Below are positions 58,003 through 64,000 of a stretch of 64,000 nt of DNA, in pieces. The position numbers were made by a program, and so were the translations under genes. Location of the stretch: positions 1-64,000 of the forward strand of contig CALAJV010000004.1 in the NCBI GenBank assembly GCA_937922805.1, in the 5' to 3' direction. Under the pieces are notes generated by a model. The model worked only from the letters and a program-made list of their open reading frames with translations, was not told where the DNA came from and did no database searches. Each line of letters begins with the position of its first letter. The first letter of the stretch is position 1. This DNA is from an uncultured Acidimicrobiales bacterium (lineage in GTDB: Bacteria > Actinomycetota > Acidimicrobiia > Acidimicrobiales > SZUA-35).

Positions 58003-60288
58003 ATGGAATCTCGCCAACCGGCCGAGACAGCGAACATCGGCCGCTCGATTCTTCGCAACGAAGACCCGCTATTCCTAACCGGGAAGGCGACCTATGTTGC
58101 TGACTTGCGGCACCCGCTCCTCAGGCAGGCCGCCCACGTAGTGTTTGTTCGCTCCGAGTTTGCCTTCGCCCGAATCGTTTCTATAGACGTTGCCGAAGCG
58201 CTCGAAGCCCCCGGTGTCGTGAGCGTTGTGGTCGGAGATTCGCAGACACCGAAACCGGTTGGCCCCTATCTCCCCGCGCTTGACGATCGATTTGCTCAAC
58301 CTTTGTTGGCCGACAGCCAGGTTCGTTATGTTGGGGAACCGATGGCGGTCGTTATCGCAGATACCTACGAGCAAGCGGTCGACGCGGCTGAGTTGGTCGT
58401 CGTGAACTACGAGATCCTTGAACCGGTTATGACCGTGACCGAGGCCCGATTGATGGAACCGAACTTGGTTCTCACCGCGGCCGACAGCGGCTCAAAAACG
58501 GAACACGATCGAGTCAAGTTTGAAACTGCTGAAGTGTTGATCAAGCACCGTTTCGTGAACCCTCGGCAGATGGCAGCGCCGATTGAATGTAGAGGGGGAG
58601 CGGCGGCTTGGGTCGAGGATGATCATGTCCATCTCTGGACTAGTACCCAAAGACCACATAAGATTCGCGACCTTGTGGCTGCCATCTATGGACTGTCACT
58701 GGCCAATGTTCACAGTACTGCCGGTCCATTCGTCGGTGGAGGGTTTGGCGGCAAGGGAGCGCCCGGGCCCGAAGAGCAGCTTCTGCCCTACCTGGCCCGG
58801 GTCGCCCGTCGTCCGGTCCGGTGGAACGAGACTCGTACTGAGCACTTGACTGGGGCAGTTCAAGGTAGGGGAGAAGAGGTTGATGTTTGGCTCGCAGGTA
58901 CAACCGATGGTCATTTCGATGCGGTGCGAGTCGAGATCGTCAAAGACGCTGGCGCCTATCCCAGTGCGGGGGCGAGCTTGCCGAGTATCTACAGCCGACC
59001 AATGGTCACTGGCACCTATAACATCGCCCATGCCGAGTTCGACTCGATCACCGTTACCACTAACCGACCTCCGGTAGCCGCGCTGCGGGGCGCTGGTCGA
59101 GCGCCGGTCCTTGCGGCGTTGGAACGAGCGGTCGACATGTACGCGTCACGTATCGGGTTTGACCCGGCCGAGCTTCGGCGACGGAACTTGATCTCGCCTG
59201 AACAAATGCCATTTACCACACCGACCGACGGTGTCTACGATGAAGCCGACTACCCCAGTGCATTGGAAGCGGTGTTAGCCAACGTTGGCTATGAGAAGTT
59301 GCGGGCCGAGCAGACCTCAAGGCGTGACAACAAAGAGGCCAAGGCCCTTGGAATCGGCGTTTCCAGCTACAACCACAAGACGGTAGGAGGTGGTACCGAA
59401 GAAGCCGTTGTGAAGGTCAATGTCGATGGCTCAGCCACCGTGATTACCGGAACCACCTCTCAGGGGCATGGTCACGCAATAACTTGGGCTCAAATCGCAT
59501 CTGATGAACTCGGTATTGCCCTGGATCAAATCAATGTGGTTGAAGGCGTCACCGATGAGATCGCGACTGGTCAAGGAGCGATCGGCTCACGTTCGCTACA
59601 AGTCGCTGGCATGGCTATACATCGCGCCGCGCAACAGGTAGTCGAGGCGGCTCGGAATCTGGCTGCTGAGATGATTGAGGCCGCGCCAGGTGACATCGTT
59701 TTAGATCGTTCGGTCGGAGCCTTCCATGTTGCTGGGACCCCGACAACGGCGGTGGGTTGGGCTGAGCTAGCGACCCATGAGTTGAGTCAGAACCGGGAGC
59801 TTGGCTGCGACTTTGTGTACGACCCTGGAGGCCAAGACACCTTCCCTTCCGGAGCTCACGTCGCCGTCGTGGAGGTAGACACTGAGACCGGCTCTTGGTC
59901 GCTGATTAAGTACTGTGCGGTGGATGATGCTGGCGTTCGAGTCAATCCGATGATTGTGGACGGACAGCTACACGGCGGAATAGCGCTCGGAGTCGCTCAA
60001 GTGCTTGGCGAAGAAGTAGTTCATGATCAAATGGGCAACCCTCTTACATCCACTTTTCTGGACTACCCGATCGCATCGATTGACCAGTTCTGTCAGTTTG
60101 AAATTCAAGCTCAGACGGTGCCGACTTCGTTCAACTCCCAGGGTTACAAGGCAGTAGGTGAGTCGGGCCCGGTAGGCGCTACACCAGCAGTACACAACGC
60201 AGTTATGGATGCTGTTGGCCACCTTGGCGTCGACCATATCGACATACCGGTTACGCCAGAAAAACTGTGGCGAGCAATCAACTTTTAG
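58003..60288 (+). CDS. Xanthine dehydrogenase/CoxL-like molybdopterin large subunit
   Basis: A 761-residue molybdopterin-binding subunit. The N-terminus has [25 protein letters not shown]; the core has [23 protein letters not shown] and an [19 protein letters not shown] motif, i.e. the form II (AYRGAGR-like) signature rather than the Cys-containing loop of true CO dehydrogenase. [16 protein letters not shown] and the catalytic Glu in [15 protein letters not shown] complete it. No FAD or 2Fe-2S subunit genes adjoin, so partners must be elsewhere. Probably oxidises an aldehyde or N-heterocycle. It starts ATG 58003, 10 bases after the epsilon-like gene. Confidence 0.88.
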   Translation: MESRQPAETANIGRSILRNEDPLFLTGKATYVADLRHPLLRQAAHVVFVRSEFAFARIVSIDVAEALEAPGVVSVVVGDSQTPKPVGPYLPALDDRFAQPLLADSQVRYVGEPMAVVIADTYEQAVDAAELVVVNYEILEPVMTVTEARLMEPNLVLTAADSGSKTEHDRVKFETAEVLIKHRFVNPRQMAAPIECRGGAAAWVEDDHVHLWTSTQRPHKIRDLVAAIYGLSLANVHSTAGPFVGGGFGGKGAPGPEEQLLPYLARVARRPVRWNETRTEHLTGAVQGRGEEVDVWLAGTTDGHFDAVRVEIVKDAGAYPSAGASLPSIYSRPMVTGTYNIAHAEFDSITVTTNRPPVAALRGAGRAPVLAALERAVDMYASRIGFDPAELRRRNLISPEQMPFTTPTDGVYDEADYPSALEAVLANVGYEKLRAEQTSRRDNKEAKALGIGVSSYNHKTVGGGTEEAVVKVNVDGSATVITGTTSQGHGHAITWAQIASDELGIALDQINVVEGVTDEIATGQGAIGSRSLQVAGMAIHRAAQQVVEAARNLAAEMIEAAPGDIVLDRSVGAFHVAGTPTTAVGWAELATHELSQNRELGCDFVYDPGGQDTFPSGAHVAVVEVDTETGSWSLIKYCAVDDAGVRVNPMIVDGQLHGGIALGVAQVLGEEVVHDQMGNPLTSTFLDYPIASIDQFCQFEIQAQTVPTSFNSQGYKAVGESGPVGATPAVHNAVMDAVGHLGVDHIDIPVTPEKLWRAINF

Positions 60289-60303
60289 CCATCGGATCTG
60301 GCG

Positions 60304-61305
60304 TTACTCGACGATTGTTGCCTGCATAGCGATGGCGTCACCCAGGTGAACGAGTCCAGGAAAGTGACGCATAGCCAACACGCCATCCATGGTGGCTTGG
60401 TACTCCCGAGGTGTTGATCCCAGATGAACCGGATCATGTACTCGTGCGAGCACCTGGCCCTTGGATATGGGATCACCGAGAGCCACGATCCAGTCGATGA
60501 GGCCATCGCTTTCGCTGGTGATGTAGGCCCCTTCAAGCGGCACGTGAAGAAATTGAGTCGGAGCGTCTTCAACATCTCCCACTAGAACACCCGCTTCTCG
60601 CAGTACGTTCTTGACTCCGCGAAAGCCAATCGCAGCCCAGTCTGGGCGGGTTGTTCCACTTCCGCCTAGTTCGGTCGTTACGAACGGCGTGCCAGATTGT
60701 TCGACGTAGGTATCCCACATGCCAATGGTGTCTATTTCCACTAGCTTGCAGGTGAACGGCGCTTTGAACGCCTTAGCAAACCGCCAACCCTTTTCTTCTG
60801 CTTCAGCATCGTCGAGCACGTGGGTGCATGCCATAGGGATGAACTCCAAGGTTTTGCCCCCGTCGTGCATGTCCATCACTAAATCGGCCATGGGAAGCAT
60901 GTACCGAGCCATGTAGTCGGCGATTTTTTCGGTGATCGTTCCATCCGGTCGACCCGGAAACATTCGGTTGAGGTTGCCGTTATCTATTGGCGATGTTCGG
61001 GTGCCGGCAGCAAAGGCCGGCTGGTTCATAGTCGGAACGACAATGATTCGACCGGTCACGTCGGCAGCATCGATGGAGCTAACCAAACGAATTTGAGCGA
61101 GCGGGCCTTGGTATTCGTCGCCGTGGTTGCCGCCGGTCAGCAACACTGTTGGTCCTTCGCCGTTCTTGATGACTGCGACCGGAATCATTACTGCGCCGTA
61201 GGCCGCGCCGTCATGGCTGTGAGGCACTTTCAGATGCCCAGTATGAATGCCGTCTTGGTCGAACGGGATCGTTGCCGTCACCGGAGAGTCCTGAAGTGTG
61301 GTCAT
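60304..61305 (-). CDS. doeB: DoeB-like N-acetyl-diaminobutyrate deacetylase (AstE/AspA family)
   Basis: A 333-residue zinc amidohydrolase of the succinylglutamate desuccinylase/aspartoacylase family. Zinc ligands are seen in GGNHGDEYQG (His, Glu) and VMDMHDGG (His); PTMNQPAFAAGTRTSPIDNG and GNLNRMFPG are typical. A C-terminal beta domain (about 245-333) is present, as in DoeB. Together with the DoeA-like gene three bases upstream, it should turn N-acetyl-L-2,4-diaminobutyrate into diaminobutyrate during ectoine breakdown. The call relies on both family and pairing. Confidence 0.85.
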   Translation of the reverse strand: MTTLQDSPVTATIPFDQDGIHTGHLKVPHSHDGAAYGAVMIPVAVIKNGEGPTVLLTGGNHGDEYQGPLAQIRLVSSIDAADVTGRIIVVPTMNQPAFAAGTRTSPIDNGNLNRMFPGRPDGTITEKIADYMARYMLPMADLVMDMHDGGKTLEFIPMACTHVLDDAEAEEKGWRFAKAFKAPFTCKLVEIDTIGMWDTYVEQSGTPFVTTELGGSGTTRPDWAAIGFRGVKNVLREAGVLVGDVEDAPTQFLHVPLEGAYITSESDGLIDWIVALGDPISKGQVLARVHDPVHLGSTPREYQATMDGVLAMRHFPGLVHLGDAIAMQATIVE

Positions 61306-61308
61306 AAT

Positions 61309-62487
61309 CTAGTCCTTTACGAACAGCTTGCGCTCGACGGCAGCGAGAGGTTCACAGCCCTTCTCAGTGATGAGGAGAGATTCGGTTATTTCCATTCCCC
61401 AATCGGTTTGCCACAGGGCGGGCATGAAGTGGAATGTCATGCCTGGTTTGAACACGGTGGTGTCGCCGGGGCGGATACTGATGTTTCTTTCGCCCCAATC
61501 TGGGGGGTAGCTGATGCCGATGCCATATCCGGCCCGGCTTTCCTTGTCGTAGCCGTGAGAGCGCAGTTCGGTGATGAACGCTCGGTGCATATCCTCACAG
61601 GTGTTGCCTGGTTTAGCTGCCGCCATGCCCGCATCAATAGATGCAACCAGGGCCGCTTCTGCGTTACGCCACTCGTGGCCCGGCGTGCCAAGAAAAACTG
61701 TCCGGCATAAAGGCACGTGATAGTGCTTGTGCACTCCGGCGATCTCAAAAAATGTGCCCATTCCGGTTTGTAGCGGCTGGTCGTCCCACGTGAGATGAGC
61801 AGCGGTTGCGTCGATGCCGGTCGGGGCTAGCGGCACGATAGCTGGGTAGTCGCCGCCGTGCTCGGGCGTCCCGGTTATACCGGCGTGGTAGATCTCGGCG
61901 ATCAGGTCGTTCTTTCGCATCCCCGGTTCCATGCGTTCAATGATGCGCTCATGCATCTTTTCCACGATCTCACCCGCGATTCGCATGTAGCCAATCTCTC
62001 GAGGCGACTTAACTGAACGCTGCCAGTTGACCAAACCGGTGGCATCGTGAAAAGAAGCTTCCGGCAGGTTGTCGACCAGTGACTGATGGGCTCGGGGCGA
62101 GTAGTAGTAGCCGTCCAGTTCGACTGCCACTCGGCTGGAGCCCCAGTCTCGTTCGAGGAGCTTCTCGGCTAGGTATTCGCTTGCGTGTCTCTCGGTCGAC
62201 ATTACATAGTGGTCGGGGTAGCCGATGATGTCGTCAGCTGGCAGGTATGTGGTCCGAAGCGCTCCCAGCGAATCCATATAGCGCCCAAACCAGACCGGAC
62301 CACCCGATGGGCCAACGATGACGCATTGTGGGGTATAGAACGACCACCCGTCATACCCCGTCAACCAAGCCATGTTCGATGGGTCGGTGACGATAAGTAC
62401 TTCGATAGTGGAAGCCGCCATGGCGGTACGAGTTCGGGTTAGCCTGTCGGCGAACTCTTCCCGAGTGAAGTGCAGTGTTGGTTCCAT
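61309..62487 (-). CDS. doeA: DoeA-like ectoine hydrolase (M24 family)
   Basis: A 392-residue creatinase/M24-fold hydrolase. N-terminal domain: HFTREEFADRLTRTRTAM and SNMAWLTGYDGWSFYTPQ. C-terminal pita-bread domain: YMRIAGEIVEKMHERIIERM, EHGGDYPAIVPLAPTGIDAT, FFEIAGVHKHYHVPLCRTV and AGYGIGISYPPDWGERNISI. The metal-binding Asp pair of aminopeptidases is missing, as in creatinase-like members, which fits DoeA opening the ectoine ring. Translationally close to doeB (3-bp gap). The start is ATG 62487. No ectoine transporter or doeC/doeD is in the window. Confidence 0.87.
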   Translation of the reverse strand: MEPTLHFTREEFADRLTRTRTAMAASTIEVLIVTDPSNMAWLTGYDGWSFYTPQCVIVGPSGGPVWFGRYMDSLGALRTTYLPADDIIGYPDHYVMSTERHASEYLAEKLLERDWGSSRVAVELDGYYYSPRAHQSLVDNLPEASFHDATGLVNWQRSVKSPREIGYMRIAGEIVEKMHERIIERMEPGMRKNDLIAEIYHAGITGTPEHGGDYPAIVPLAPTGIDATAAHLTWDDQPLQTGMGTFFEIAGVHKHYHVPLCRTVFLGTPGHEWRNAEAALVASIDAGMAAAKPGNTCEDMHRAFITELRSHGYDKESRAGYGIGISYPPDWGERNISIRPGDTTVFKPGMTFHFMPALWQTDWGMEITESLLITEKGCEPLAAVERKLFVKD

Positions 62488-62656
62488 GCCAAACCGATCC
62501 TAGTGGGTCCCGGAGACGCCCAAGAGCCAACCTTTCAACCGTCAAGCTCAGATAGCGAACGGGCCAGCGTGGATCTCGAACCGATGCCTCGGACGTGCGA
62601 ATTAGACCAACGAATTCGGCGTGCCATCCCAGAAATGTCATGACTGGCGGTGGCCA

Positions 62657-63835
62657 CTAGATCGATTCCAACGCTTGATCGAGGTCGGCTAGAAGATCAT
62701 CGATGTCTTCGATGCCAGCGCTGTACCGGATCAGTCCTTCGGGGATACCAAGCGCTTCACGTTCGGCCGCGGTGCATTCAACATGGCTTGTTGTAGCGGG
62801 CGGCCCGACGATTGTTTCTACTGCGCCGAGATTAGCGGCTCGGTGAGCGAAACGAAGTCGGGGCAAAAACCCTCGAACGGAGTTGAGATCGTTGCCGAGG
62901 CTGAAGCTCAACATGCCACCGAAGCCGCTCATTTGTTTCGCCGCCACCGAGTGACTGGGATGAGAGGCCAAACCCGGGTAATTCACCGCGGTAACCTTGG
63001 GGTGGTTAGCCAAGTATTCGGCAACGGCTAGGGCGTTGGCGTTCTGTCTCTCTATGCGGAGGCTGAGTGTCTTCATGCCTCGCAACAGCAAGTAGGCGGC
63101 CTCGGGGTGGAGGGTGGCTCCGTTTATCTCTCGATAGCCGTAGATAGTTTTGATCAGTTCTTTGCTTCCCACAGCGACACCGCCGAGGGCGTCAGCGTGA
63201 CCGCCCAAGAACTTCGTAGCTGAATGGACGACGAGGTCGGCCCCGTACGCCAACGGCAACTGATTGATCGGCGTAGCAAACGTATTGTCAACCATGACCG
63301 TTGCCCCGACAGCGTGGCCTGCCGCAGTCAGCCGAGCCAGGTCGAGAACTTTTAGCGTCGGGTTTGTAGGTGTTTCAAGGTAAAGCAGGTCGCAGCCATC
63401 GGCGATAGCGGCCTCGATGGCTTCGGTTTGGTTGGTGTCAACCAGTACACACTCATATCCCATTCGAGGTAGATGATTGGTGAACAGCTGACTGGTGCCG
63501 CCATAGGTGTCTTTGACACTGACGATACGTTGGCCCGGCGAAACGATCGAGTGTAATGCGTTGCTGATAATGGCCATGCCAGTAGATGCCGAAGTGGCCG
63601 CCTCCCCACCCTCGAGGAGGCGGACCTTCTCTTCGAATACCTCAACGGTTGGATTGGTGTTTCGGCCGTAAATGTGGCCGTCTGTTTTGCCGAGTGCTAC
63701 ATCTAGCCACGAGTCAAGATCGGGATAGCCAAACGACACGCTATGCACAACAGGAACTTGGGTTGCTCCGTCAAGAAGATGGCGTTCTTCGCCACCCCAA
63801 ATAGTGATCGTCGACTGCTTTGGCTCAGTGGTCAT
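62657..63835 (-). CDS. Cys/Met-metabolism PLP enzyme (cystathionine gamma-synthase/lyase family)
   Basis: A 392-residue fold-type I PLP enzyme from ATG 63835 (TTG 63841 is possible). The PLP Lys lies in VHSATKFLGGHADALGG. Other motifs are IYGRNTNPTVEVFEEKVRLLEGGE, YLETPTNPTLKVLDLARL and the C-terminal GLIRYSAGIEDIDDLLADLDQAL. It could be cystathionine gamma-synthase, gamma-lyase, or a related sulfhydrylase; sequence alone does not decide. The head (TTEPKQSTITIWGGEERHL) is family-like. A 169-bp gap separates it from doeA on the same strand, so co-transcription is possible but not clear. Confidence 0.85.
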   Translation of the reverse strand: MTTEPKQSTITIWGGEERHLLDGATQVPVVHSVSFGYPDLDSWLDVALGKTDGHIYGRNTNPTVEVFEEKVRLLEGGEAATSASTGMAIISNALHSIVSPGQRIVSVKDTYGGTSQLFTNHLPRMGYECVLVDTNQTEAIEAAIADGCDLLYLETPTNPTLKVLDLARLTAAGHAVGATVMVDNTFATPINQLPLAYGADLVVHSATKFLGGHADALGGVAVGSKELIKTIYGYREINGATLHPEAAYLLLRGMKTLSLRIERQNANALAVAEYLANHPKVTAVNYPGLASHPSHSVAAKQMSGFGGMLSFSLGNDLNSVRGFLPRLRFAHRAANLGAVETIVGPPATTSHVECTAAEREALGIPEGLIRYSAGIEDIDDLLADLDQALESI

Positions 63836-63876
63836 TCTCAAAGCGTAGTGTCAGCGCATCTTCGCCGCCCAGATAG

Positions 63877-64000
63877 CTACGGCTGAGTCGGCAACGAGGA
63901 TGGGTCGGTGCCAACGATGAAGGTGTTGCCCTTGGTGTTAGACATCTCCTGCAACAGCCGAAGCTGATAGAGCGCTGGATTATCGTTCATCATCGACGCC
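63877..64000 (-). CDS. C-terminus of a probable SPFH/band-7 protein (partial)
   Basis: Only the last 40 residues are inside the window; the gene enters from the right edge and stops at TAG (63877-63879). The visible part ends with NPALYQLRLLQEMSNTKGNT and then FIVGTDPSSLPTQP. An NPxLxxLRxLQ helix followed by a KGNT-FIVG strand is typical of the end of SPFH/stomatin-like membrane scaffold proteins. The N-terminal membrane anchor and SPFH domain would lie beyond the window. Confidence 0.55.
   Translation of the reverse strand, partial: ASMMNDNPALYQLRLLQEMSNTKGNTFIVGTDPSSLPTQP

Noticed and set aside
1..64000. tRNA, rRNA, CRISPR, insertion sequences, prophage or attachment sites
   Set aside because: I looked for T-loop-like sequences, repeat-spacer patterns and transposase or integrase motifs on both strands and found none that held up by eye; tRNAscan and ISfinder searches would settle this.

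Overview
The window looks like chromosome of a free-living actinobacterium, most likely class Acidimicrobiia, and probably marine or salt-exposed. The reasons are an SOS-controlled DUF222/HNH (13E12-type) gene, a split acyl-CoA carboxylase with a tiny epsilon-like subunit, an F420/FMN split-barrel oxidoreductase, several RDD and DUF2510 membrane proteins, frequent GTG and TTG starts, mid-range GC, and osmolyte (ectoine, probably quaternary amine) catabolism. The taxonomic placement is inference. I saw no rRNA, tRNA, CRISPR array, transposase or phage module.

Layout. 1-1863: two overlapping secreted-protein genes (one cut by the window edge) and an RDD membrane protein. 2030-5216: reductase, sulfotransferase and BASS-type transporter operon. 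5227-6625: an HNH nuclease behind a promoter whose spacer is a perfect LexA box. 6699-13677: a selenium locus with a selenocysteine-containing SelD/SenC, SenA, SenB and a three-gene PhnDCE-like ABC importer. 13820-15089: small membrane proteins. 15278-20089: a very large secreted protein with two RTX-like repeat blocks, each followed by an M91/NleD-like zinc-protease domain; a one-unit paralogue lies at 37197-39515. 20134-24243: GNAT, benzoate-CoA-ligase-like enzyme, hydrolase, lipoprotein. 24344-28780: PhyH oxygenase, M20 amidohydrolase, Rieske oxygenase, isochorismatase-type hydrolase. 30960-36976: ABC exporter, amidase and two type III CoA-transferase subunits. 39643-41243: FetB-like permease and GNAT. 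41299-46491: branched-chain 2-oxoacid dehydrogenase operon (E1a-E1b-E2-E3). 46696-49626: PPOX protein, 5'-3' exonuclease, methyltransferase, GNAT. 49678-49838: a strongly self-complementary intergenic element. 49928-55873: DUF1996 secreted protein, separate LigD-type polymerase and ATP-dependent ligase, DEAD-box helicase. 56243-60288: acyl-CoA carboxylase beta, epsilon-like subunit, molybdopterin hydroxylase large subunit. 60304-63835: ectoine degradation DoeB and DoeA, then a Cys/Met-metabolism PLP enzyme. 63877-64000: end of an SPFH-like gene.

The standout is the selenium locus. SelD supplies selenophosphate, SenB is expected to make a selenosugar, and SenA to join it to hercynine and make selenoneine. 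The neighbouring importer probably brings in a selenium oxyanion. An ATG start and an in-frame UGA at the catalytic position, with a hairpin just downstream, show that SelD here is itself a selenoprotein; ordinary ORF calling truncates it. The second notable system is the pair of secreted RTX/M91-like metalloprotease genes.
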